Under the pieces are notes generated by a model. That model ran no database searches and was not told the DNA's origin. It saw only the letters and a program-made list of their open reading frames with translations. Of a stretch of 64,000 bases of DNA, positions 25,731 through 33,556 are shown piece by piece. This DNA comes from Granulosicoccus sp036478565 (GTDB lineage Bacteria; Pseudomonadota; Gammaproteobacteria; Granulosicoccales; Granulosicoccaceae). The translations under genes and the position numbers were made by a program. The stretch lies in assembly GCA_965224525.1 (NCBI GenBank), contig OZ245050.1, forward strand, positions 1,612,001 through 1,676,000, in the 5' to 3' direction. Position 1 is the stretch's first letter. Each line of letters starts with the position of its first letter.

Positions 25731-26336
25731 CTAGCCGCCTAGCATGGCTTTTTTTAGCGATTTCTGGGCGGGTTTGTCGGATAGCCAGATACCGAATAGG
25801 GCCTTCTTGAATTCCAGGCCTTCTATGACAGCCGTTTCTTCATCGTTGTGCAACACATGCGTGCCGACGCCGGGTTCATAGGCGTAAGTGAAATTGTCGC
25901 CTTTGCTGATTTTTCCTTGCATGGCTTCCTGCATCAGGGCGATCTCTGCCTGGATCGCTTCGGTTTTGCCGTCAGTTGCGTTGCTAAAACCATCGTTCAG
26001 AGCCTTGAGCATTTTCTTTTGCGTCACCAGGTCTGAAAGCATATCCAGCGTAATCATCATTGGTGCATCGGCTTCGATAATTGCTGCGGCATCGTTGTTG
26101 GCAGTGCCCAGGTACAGCCCGCCCACATACAACTTGATAAAAAGTTTCTTGCGCAGGCCAGCGCCATTCAAAACCAGTTCAGTGCTGCCGACTGACAGGG
26201 TGTCTTCAATGTCAACACCGGCAACTTTCTTTGCATGTGACGGCAGTGATGTGGCCATGATCGTAGCAAACACCATCACTGCGGTCAGCGTAGTTGGCAG
26301 CGTGTGCCCGACTGACATCTTGAGATTCAGGTTCAT
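25731..26336 (-). CDS. Periplasmic chalcone-isomerase-like protein
   Basis: The 201 residues begin with a signal peptide ending near LPSHA, followed by the chalcone-isomerase-like fold with VAGVDIEDTLSVGSTELVLNGAGLRKK, KLYVGGLYLG and a C-terminal FKKALFGIWLSDKP. In bacteria this fold is not a proven isomerase; in eukaryotes related proteins bind fatty acids. Its ATG overlaps the stop of the VolA-like gene by four bases (ATGA), so it is coupled to lipase and fatty-acid import genes. This favours fatty-acid binding in the periplasm, which is inference. Confidence 0.82.
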   Translation of the reverse strand: MNLNLKMSVGHTLPTTLTAVMVFATIMATSLPSHAKKVAGVDIEDTLSVGSTELVLNGAGLRKKLFIKLYVGGLYLGTANNDAAAIIEADAPMMITLDMLSDLVTQKKMLKALNDGFSNATDGKTEAIQAEIALMQEAMQGKISKGDNFTYAYEPGVGTHVLHNDEETAVIEGLEFKKALFGIWLSDKPAQKSLKKAMLGG

Positions 26337-28417
26337 TGCGCTGTCTCAACGGTTGGTGCAGGCGGCACAGGTGGTTGATCAGCAGGCTGAATGACTGACG
26401 TATCCTCAATGTCGATTGTTTGCCCTTGAGATACGGCAAATGTGGCCACCTGGCGTTGCATCTCGATCGTAGTTTCCAGGCTTCCTGCCGGGTTGATTAT
26501 CGAGCCATGGTCGCCTGCGGAAAAACGCACCAACGCGCTGCCAGTGGTGTCGGCATCTACCGCTGTCAAACCCAGTTCGCGAGCCATGGGTTCAGTGCCG
26601 GAAAGTGGCGCAGTAGCGACCAGATTGGGTATAACCTGATCACCGATAACCTCCATGAAATGCACAGCAGGTACTGAGGCTTCCGGGATGAATCGTGCGT
26701 GGTTGATCGGATCGCCGGAATCAATCACCGTCTGAGCGACAGTCAGAAATTTTTGATAGTCAGCCGAACCGGTTTCAATGCCCGCCGCCGCCAGACCGCC
26801 ATTGAGTATCGGTCCGAATCTTTCGGAGTTTGCTAGCAGTTGCGCGATGCCCGCACCGGACATGGCGATGGATGCAGCGCTGAAACTGTCGTCATAGGAC
26901 AGGAATGTTGTGCCGATGATGCCGCCGAGTGAATGGCCTATGAAAGTCTTTTTGGATGTATCGAGGTTGACTCCCTGAATACTATCGAGGCTGGCGCTTA
27001 GCACCATCAAGTCGGCAGCACCCTGACGCAGATTGTCGCGCGCATTGACGAGATTGGTCAGGTTGTAAAAATGCTGACCAGAAGGATCAGCCGTACCATC
27101 GGGTTCCGCGGCTGTGACATTGCCATTAGCGTCATGCGTCAGAACGTCGATGTTGAATGTACGTTCCCGTTCAGCAGCCGGTGTGTTGTCCGCATGGAAT
27201 GGATTGCTACTGTCGGTCAATCCGTGCATCGGTATATCGATAGCAATAACGACAATGCCTGCGTCCGCCATAGCATCGGCAACCGCCAGCATATCGGTAC
27301 GGTTACGGGTAATGCCATGCTGATAAACGGTTATCGGCCAGCCGGTTTCCGGTTCTACACCGCCGCCGGCAGAGTTTGCATTGGGTACTGACATGATGAC
27401 CGGTATGGTTTCGCTGCCAGTTGGAGCAGGTGTTGGCGTATAGCGGGTCACCACATTACCTGCACCGTCTTTCCAAAAACTGTTCAGAGCGACACCTGCC
27501 TCTGCAGGTGAATTGGCTGCAGTCTGATAGTAGGGCACTGTCAGTGCACCGATATAAATATTCGCCTTGCCCTGTAACCCAATGGCGCTGGTATCCTGGC
27601 CAGATGGACCGACTGCCAGTGTGGATGGGACAGTAATGTCTTTCACTGCCTGTAATGTTTCCCGAATGGATACGGTGCGGAAGGACCAGCTCATGGAGAC
27701 ATTTCGAGCAGTCAGCATTGTTGACTCGCCATTAATTGTGCCGTCCAGTTCGGCCGCCTCAAAAAGACTAATCAACGGTCGTGTGATTTGGCGAACGGGT
27801 TCAAGTGCAGCGGTAGCGCCGGTTAGCTCGGTATTGCCGCGAATCAACCGATAGGCAAGCGCGGAATCCAGTGGTTTACCGTTTTCGCCGCTGATGCCAT
27901 TGGTCAGAAATACGGCATAGTCACTGGCCCCTTGCAGTGGCGTTAACGGCAACAGCACCAGATTGCCACCGGACTGTGTCGCTAGCATACTGGCTGGCGC
28001 AATTTCGGTGCCCAGACCGGTTACAGTGCCAGCAGCATCTGTATCAAGCAGAAAGACACGAATCGTATCGCCCATGATCAAGCTGTCTACATCCAGCGCA
28101 TTACTGACCGGTGTCACGATGGGTGAGCTGGTCGAAAAACCATCCATCATATTTAATGCAACTGCCGGGTCGGCCAGATTCTCTGGGTTCTCAACCGGTG
28201 CGTTCAGGGTGCCATCTTCGCTACCGCCGAATAGCACAGAATTTGGAAATGGAATGATGCCATTGGCCGGATCAAAGGTAGCTTCAGGCGCTTTCGCTGC
28301 CGCCAGAGCAGGCGCGCGGGCTTCATCTTCGGCATCAAAATCATAGTCGCTGTCGCTACTGCAAGCTTGCAGGCCGATAAACAACGGCGCGAGGAGATAC
28401 AAGTATTGTTTTTTCAT
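26333..28417 (-). CDS. Surface lipoprotein lipase/lysophospholipase, VolA-like
   Basis: The 694-residue protein starts with a lipoprotein signal (LFIGLQAC lipobox), then has the N-terminal domain of bacterial virulence-factor lipases (FDPANGIIPFPNSVLF) and an alpha/beta-hydrolase with nucleophile GHSLGGIIGTTFL. The catalytic His is probably in SAGDHGSI. VolA of Vibrio is an exported lysophospholipase that feeds fatty acids to FadL, and here the gene follows fadL in the same way. The frame is open from 28432, but GAGGAG directly before the ATG at 28417 fixes the start. It overlaps the next gene by four bases. Confidence 0.87.
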   Translation of the reverse strand: MKKQYLYLLAPLFIGLQACSSDSDYDFDAEDEARAPALAAAKAPEATFDPANGIIPFPNSVLFGGSEDGTLNAPVENPENLADPAVALNMMDGFSTSSPIVTPVSNALDVDSLIMGDTIRVFLLDTDAAGTVTGLGTEIAPASMLATQSGGNLVLLPLTPLQGASDYAVFLTNGISGENGKPLDSALAYRLIRGNTELTGATAALEPVRQITRPLISLFEAAELDGTINGESTMLTARNVSMSWSFRTVSIRETLQAVKDITVPSTLAVGPSGQDTSAIGLQGKANIYIGALTVPYYQTAANSPAEAGVALNSFWKDGAGNVVTRYTPTPAPTGSETIPVIMSVPNANSAGGGVEPETGWPITVYQHGITRNRTDMLAVADAMADAGIVVIAIDIPMHGLTDSSNPFHADNTPAAERERTFNIDVLTHDANGNVTAAEPDGTADPSGQHFYNLTNLVNARDNLRQGAADLMVLSASLDSIQGVNLDTSKKTFIGHSLGGIIGTTFLSYDDSFSAASIAMSGAGIAQLLANSERFGPILNGGLAAAGIETGSADYQKFLTVAQTVIDSGDPINHARFIPEASVPAVHFMEVIGDQVIPNLVATAPLSGTEPMARELGLTAVDADTTGSALVRFSAGDHGSIINPAGSLETTIEMQRQVATFAVSQGQTIDIEDTSVIQPADQPPVPPAPTVETAQ

Positions 28418-28428
28418 GAGTGTTCTCC

Positions 28429-29826
28429 TCAATTGAAGGCCCAGTTGAACTGAGCGCTAACGATGTCAACACCGGAATCGTACTCGCCTCGTACATGTGA
28501 GCCGCCGGGTGATTCTGTATTCGGGTTATCGATCGGGGTTTCGTCAAGAAACAGGTGTGCGTAGCCGAAGTCCAGTGAGATATTCTTGTTGATTTGGTAG
28601 CCGGCACCAAATGCGATCCAGGTGCGATCATTGCCTGGAATACGTGCAGTCCGACGTTCTGGCGATGGTATGGCTTCTTCGTCCAGCGCGACACCACCGC
28701 GCAGCATTAGCTTCTCGTTCAGTTTGAAATTGATACCGGCGGAAATGCGTGAAACATCATTCCAGTCCTGAATTGACACCGTATCCGGCTGGGCTGCCGG
28801 GTTGTCATAGGTCACGCGTAACTCCTCGAATGAGCTCCAGCCTGTCCAGGTGTAGTCGGCCAGTAGCTGTATCCGGTCATTTAGATTGTATGCGCCGGAT
28901 ATCATCAGCGTAGGTGGCAGGTCGATCTCTGCAGTGATACCGCGATCTGCCAGGAACTGTTCGGCGCCAGCAGCATCAAGAACGGCTCTGAGAGTCGGGT
29001 CTACAGAAAAATCAGCGTCGCCATCCAGCTCGTGGCTAGTGCTATGTCGGTAGGCCACGCCTATTTTCAGTTCGGGTGTGGGCAGAAACAGCGCGCCAAG
29101 ATTGAACGAAATGGCGGTGGAGTCGCCCGTGAGTTCTGCGCTACTGTCGGTTGCCTGATTGCCAAAAGGGATGCTGCCATCGGCGGCTGCAAAATTGTCG
29201 ATACAAATTTGCGGCTCTACCGCGCCGACCGAACCGAAGCAGGCTGCGGTGCTGTCTATTGCGCTTTCAAGTTCAACACTCATAATTTGCAAACTGATAC
29301 CGCCTCCCAGGCGTACTTTGTCTGACAAACGATAAGCTACTGAAGGATTAATATCGATGGCGCTGACGCCACTTTTCAGCGTTGTGTAACGACCTTTCCA
29401 GTTGTCGTCGTATTCGGTTGAAGAACCAAATGGCGCGCCAAAGCTGAGGCCATAACTCCACTGATCATTGATGGGTGCGACGTAATACAGGTTCGGCAGT
29501 GGTGAGGTTGTGCCTGCGCTGGCGGTCTCGGATCCACTGACCTCTTCGCCATTGAATAGTGTCGTGCCGGCATTTGTCCACTCTGTATCGGTGTTCAGGA
29601 CATGCAGGGCTGCGGCCAATTCGCGATTGTCTATCTCGGTCATACCGGCCGGATTGAACCAGGCAGTAGAGGTATCACTGCTAACGGCTGCAGCACCGGC
29701 GTAGGCATTGCCCATACCGGATGCGCCGTGCTCAATCAGTGCAAATCCGGCGGCCTGAGCCTGTATTGAGGCTGCGAGCAGACCACAGGCGCTCAGCCAG
29801 TGGTATGTCGATAGGTGCAGTTTCAT
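28429..29826 (-). CDS. fadL: Outer-membrane long-chain fatty acid transporter FadL
   Basis: FadL forms a beta barrel that lets long-chain fatty acids cross the outer membrane. The 465 residues start with a signal peptide ending ...QAQA, then the plug-like start AGFALIEHGASGMGNAYAGAAA and TSTAWFNPAGMT, both highly typical. The rest alternates in beta-barrel fashion and ends with the aromatic signal FNWAFN. It is the first gene of the operon with the VolA-like lipase and the chalcone-isomerase-like protein. GAGGAG precedes the ATG. Confidence 0.93.
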   Translation of the reverse strand: MKLHLSTYHWLSACGLLAASIQAQAAGFALIEHGASGMGNAYAGAAAVSSDTSTAWFNPAGMTEIDNRELAAALHVLNTDTEWTNAGTTLFNGEEVSGSETASAGTTSPLPNLYYVAPINDQWSYGLSFGAPFGSSTEYDDNWKGRYTTLKSGVSAIDINPSVAYRLSDKVRLGGGISLQIMSVELESAIDSTAACFGSVGAVEPQICIDNFAAADGSIPFGNQATDSSAELTGDSTAISFNLGALFLPTPELKIGVAYRHSTSHELDGDADFSVDPTLRAVLDAAGAEQFLADRGITAEIDLPPTLMISGAYNLNDRIQLLADYTWTGWSSFEELRVTYDNPAAQPDTVSIQDWNDVSRISAGINFKLNEKLMLRGGVALDEEAIPSPERRTARIPGNDRTWIAFGAGYQINKNISLDFGYAHLFLDETPIDNPNTESPGGSHVRGEYDSGVDIVSAQFNWAFN

Positions 29827-30359
29827 GAATTCTCCTCAGAAAAATACCTGGTGTGCAGCGTTTAAACGGACGCGCACCGTGGGTGAGCAACGCCAACGTC
29901 GTTGCGACCAGGCAAGTATAGGCTTTTAGAGCAGTTGATAGCACGCAGAATGGCAATGCCGACAGTTTTTCACAGATTACAGCGAATTCTGTGTGGGCAT
30001 TCGAGCCGCAACGCGCATGCCCGAGCCGTTTCAGTTCAGTCGATACTAGCTCAGGATTGGGTGGTCAATGTGTTTTTATGTGAGACTGAGAGCTGGCACT
30101 GGTGATATTGAGGGAATAGGCACGTTGAGGTGTGGCCGTTGTGTTTTAATCGACTCAGTGTGTAAATTATCTCAGTGAGTAGTCATGTGTAGCTATCATG
30201 TGTAGCTGGTCAGGGCACGAGTGCCATATTTACGACGCGAATGGCGTGGTGCTGGTGTTCGGTATAGAGGAACCTGTCGCCTGAACTGGTATCAGAAGAG
30301 TCGTAGTTTCTGGATAACGAAAGAGTGCCAGAATAATCCGGAGAGAACGGCCGCGCGAA
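29827..30359. other. Divergent intergenic region between fadL and the MoxR operon
   Basis: I see no gene in these 533 bases. The only distinct structure is a 12-base direct repeat at 30183-30207. Promoters for both flanking operons must lie here, but no strong sigma-70 hexamer pair stands out. Confidence 0.6.
30183..30207. repeat. 12-bp direct repeat upstream of the MoxR operon
   Basis: TCATGTGTAGCT occurs twice with a 13-base period, about 150 bases before the first gene of the operon. It could be a tandem operator or a simple duplication. Confidence 0.35.
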
Positions 30360-32636
30360 ATGTTCGAATTTCTGTTTAATCAACCATTGCCAACCTGGCA
30401 GGAAGCTGAGCTGTTTTTTGCCAGTGGCTGGCCGGTTTTGGGCTTGTTACTATCGTTGGCCGTGGCTGCACTGCTCACTGTTGCCACTTTATTGAAGCAA
30501 CCTCTGTCACTATCGCGTAAAGCCATGATCGCGCTGCTACAGCTGGGTGTGATGGCAGTGTTGCTGACCATGCTATGGCAGCCGGTCCTGCGTAGTGAAG
30601 TCACATTACCCGGTGACAACAGTGTGGCCTGGTTGCTGGATGTGTCGGCCAGTATGGACACAGCTGACGAAGAGGGTGTAAAGCGACGTACAGCGATGGT
30701 TGCGGCATTGCGCTCAAGCAGCCTGCTTGAGAATCCGGTATTTGAGCACTCGTTGTTTACGGTAGGTGAGGATCTGCAAAGGCTTGATTCGCTGGACTTG
30801 TTACCGAAATCCGCCAAGCGATCAGCAATAGCCGATGCTCTTGAAACACAACTTGCAGTAGTCAACGAATCATCGCTGGCAGCGATTGTCTTGATGTCAG
30901 ATGGTTCAGACAATACCCGTAAACTGGATGCACAGTGGTGGCAATCATTAGCTGCAGCCGGTGTACCGATACACACCATTGGTATTGGCGCTTTGCAATC
31001 TGCCGAAGATATCGAACTTGTTGATGTCAGTATGACACCCGTGAGTTCAAGCGGTTCGGTAGTCACCGCACGTCTGGTTATTAGACATGGTCTAACAGGC
31101 AGCGTTCGCTTGCGTATTAGCACGACTGAAGGGCTATTGTTTGCTGACGATTTGGTTTTGTCCGGGGATGCCACGCAATCTGTTCACGAGGTCAGTTTCA
31201 ACAGTGGGGAAGCGGGTGTACGACAGATTGATTTAACCATTTCCCATAGCGATGTAAATAGAGTCAACGAAACGAATATGGCGAACAACAGCCAGCAGCG
31301 AATGCTTGAAGTGCGTGACGAACGGCAGCGTATTCTGTATGTGGAAGGCGAACCCAGATGGGAGTACAAATTTCTGAGACGAGCACTACACGAGCACCCT
31401 GCTGTGGAAATTGTCAGTCTGCTGCGTACGTCACCTAACAAGTTTTATCGTCAAGGCGTACGTGGTGCAACAGAACTCGCGGATGGTTTTCCGTCAACCC
31501 GCGAAGCACTGTTTGCCTATGACGCAGTCATTATTGGAAGTCTTGAAACGGCGCAACTTGATACTTCCCAACAGGCGGCGCTGCGTGATTTTGTGAGCGT
31601 GCGAGGCGGTTCGCTGCTGATGCTGGCGGGTCGCCAGGGCTTGGCTGATGGTGGTTGGGCACGATCTGTGGTCAGTGCCGCTTTACCGGTTGTACTGGAC
31701 AACAAGCTGAGTGCTAAAACCTACCAGCGAAATCGTACTGGTGTGCAACCCACGGTGCATGGATTGCGTACGGACTGGTTGCAGTTTGATAGCGACTCAA
31801 CGATCAATAGCCAAATCTGGAGTGAATTGCCGGACGTGGCTGACTGGCAGTCAACAGGCCAGCCTAAACCCGGAGCGCTTGTGTTGCTTGAAACGTCAAG
31901 CCAGTCAGCAGCCAGGTTTGCAAACAAGCCGGTTCTGGTTTGGCAGCGCTATGGGCAAGGCGCTAGTCTGGTGTTAGGTACCAGTGGTACATGGCGCTGG
32001 CAAATGGGCTTGCCAGCGTCGAACGATCTGCATGAGCGGTTTTGGCGCAATTTGCTAAGTCAGCTGGTCGCCACTGCGTTGCCACGTATGGCCCTTGTGG
32101 AGGGAGAGCCGATAGTCCGTGATGTCGCTTCAACCGACATTGCGGTGATGGCCTATAACGCAGACTATTCGCCTGTTGAAAATGCAGTTCTGTTGGCCTC
32201 TCTGGAACAACCTGATGGTGTAAGCCATAGTATCGAGCTGTTTCCGGACCTTGCTCAACCAGGGCGTTATCGTGCCTCTGTACCCTTGCCAGAAGATGGT
32301 CCGTATGCATTGAACCTGACAACGCTACTTGACGGCGAAGCGCCCACTATGCAGCCGGTTAGCAGTCGAGCCTGGTGGATCAGGGAATCCGGCACGTCTG
32401 AAGCATTTGCTGCCAATCAGCAGCGTGCATTTCTTGAACGTATCGCCAACGCGACAGGTGGCCAGTATTTGTCACTGGCGTCGCTTGATGAGCTGCAGGT
32501 ACTTCTCGAAAACAGTAACGCAGCGCTGAAGCGAGAACAGCATCTGAGCCTGTGGAATATGCCGTTTTTCTTTTTCTGTCTCTTTTTGCTTAAAGGCGCT
32601 GAATGGTTGTTACGACTGAAGTGGAAGCGCTTGTGA
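30360..32636 (+). CDS. Membrane von Willebrand factor A protein with glutamine-amidotransferase-like domain
   Basis: The 758 residues have two N-terminal membrane helices (about 24-46 and 56-72), then a von Willebrand A domain with metal-site motif DVSASMD (94-100) and VLMSDGSDN. A beta-rich part follows, then a class I glutamine-amidotransferase-like domain (YVEGEPRWEYKFLRRAL, YDAVIIGSLE, RGGSLLMLAGRQ) without an obvious catalytic Cys, and a C-terminal membrane helix. Such proteins occur in MoxR gene clusters and are thought to be substrates or partners of the MoxR ATPase. It is the first gene of a seven-gene operon, and its stop overlaps the next ATG (TGATG). Confidence 0.85.
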   Translation: MFEFLFNQPLPTWQEAELFFASGWPVLGLLLSLAVAALLTVATLLKQPLSLSRKAMIALLQLGVMAVLLTMLWQPVLRSEVTLPGDNSVAWLLDVSASMDTADEEGVKRRTAMVAALRSSSLLENPVFEHSLFTVGEDLQRLDSLDLLPKSAKRSAIADALETQLAVVNESSLAAIVLMSDGSDNTRKLDAQWWQSLAAAGVPIHTIGIGALQSAEDIELVDVSMTPVSSSGSVVTARLVIRHGLTGSVRLRISTTEGLLFADDLVLSGDATQSVHEVSFNSGEAGVRQIDLTISHSDVNRVNETNMANNSQQRMLEVRDERQRILYVEGEPRWEYKFLRRALHEHPAVEIVSLLRTSPNKFYRQGVRGATELADGFPSTREALFAYDAVIIGSLETAQLDTSQQAALRDFVSVRGGSLLMLAGRQGLADGGWARSVVSAALPVVLDNKLSAKTYQRNRTGVQPTVHGLRTDWLQFDSDSTINSQIWSELPDVADWQSTGQPKPGALVLLETSSQSAARFANKPVLVWQRYGQGASLVLGTSGTWRWQMGLPASNDLHERFWRNLLSQLVATALPRMALVEGEPIVRDVASTDIAVMAYNADYSPVENAVLLASLEQPDGVSHSIELFPDLAQPGRYRASVPLPEDGPYALNLTTLLDGEAPTMQPVSSRAWWIRESGTSEAFAANQQRAFLERIANATGGQYLSLASLDELQVLLENSNAALKREQHLSLWNMPFFFFCLFLLKGAEWLLRLKWKRL

Positions 32637-33556
32637 TGCGAAAATCTCTTGTCTGCAAGTTGTTGGGTAGTTGTGTATTGCTGCTTTCCATGGCTGCCAA
32701 CGCTGAAACCGCCGCTGTTGTGGTTGCAGGCCTGGGTGGCAATCCACAATACGCCGAGTCGTTCGAAGCAGACAGCACGTTGATTGCTGAATCATTGCGC
32801 TCTGTAGCAAAAGAGGATCAGCATATTACGCATTTTGCTCGCGATGCTGCTCGCAATCACGTGCTTGAGGCCATTGAATCCCAAGGCGCTTTAACTGTTG
32901 ATACCTTTGTTCTTGTCTTGTTGGGTCACGGCAGCGTGGATGCGCGCAATTGGCGCTTTAATTTAACCGGGCCGGACTTGACAACGGAAGACCTGGTTTC
33001 CGCATTGGCAACGGTCAATGCAACGCGGCAAGTCATCATTGTGGCGGCCAGTGCGAGTGGTGCGTTGCTGAAAATTCTTGAGCAACCAGGACGGGTGGTG
33101 ATAACAGCGACCAAAAGTGGTGGCGAACTGAATGCTGTACGTTTTCCAGGCTGGCTGGCAGAGGCCATGGGCTCTACAAAAGCAGACACTGATCGAAATG
33201 AAATCCTGACTGTTGCCGAGGCTTTTCGATACGCCAATCAGAAAACCCGAGAGTATTACGAAGAGCGGAAGCTGCTGGCCTCGGAACATGCACGCCTGAG
33301 TGGTGACGATGCGGGCAGTATCACACTGGTCCGGCTTGGCTCGCTCGCCAAGGCCAGTGATGATCTGGCGGTGGCAAAGTTGCTGGATGAACGGCTGATA
33401 CTGGAGGAGTCGTTCCGACAGCTACGTGCGCGTAAAAGCGAACTGCCGATTGATGACTACTATCAGCAACTTGAAACCCTGTTGCTGTCAATAGCAACAT
33501 TGCAACAATCTATCGATACTGCTACTGGCTGGAGTGATCCTGATGCCAATAGCTAA
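32636..33556 (+). CDS. Periplasmic C13/caspase-fold protein lacking the catalytic cysteine
   Basis: The 306 residues start with a signal peptide (MRKSLVCKLLGSC... to about ANA). The following LVLLGHGSVDARNWRFNL (His98) and RQVIIVAASASGALL match the His and Cys blocks of legumain/caspase-like proteases, but the expected Cys of the A-C-x-S-G motif is Ser139. PGRVVITATKSGGELNAVRFPGWLAEAM and DRNEILTVAEAFRYA also fit that fold. A coiled coil closes the protein. It is either an inactive scaffold or, less likely, a serine variant. The frame is open from 32603, but the ATG at 32636 gives the signal peptide and the TGATG overlap. Confidence 0.72.
   Translation: MRKSLVCKLLGSCVLLLSMAANAETAAVVVAGLGGNPQYAESFEADSTLIAESLRSVAKEDQHITHFARDAARNHVLEAIESQGALTVDTFVLVLLGHGSVDARNWRFNLTGPDLTTEDLVSALATVNATRQVIIVAASASGALLKILEQPGRVVITATKSGGELNAVRFPGWLAEAMGSTKADTDRNEILTVAEAFRYANQKTREYYEERKLLASEHARLSGDDAGSITLVRLGSLAKASDDLAVAKLLDERLILEESFRQLRARKSELPIDDYYQQLETLLLSIATLQQSIDTATGWSDPDANS

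Noticed and set aside
29902..30105. A plus-strand frame in the fadL upstream region
   Set aside because: There is no ribosome binding site, no motif and the composition is not coding-like.
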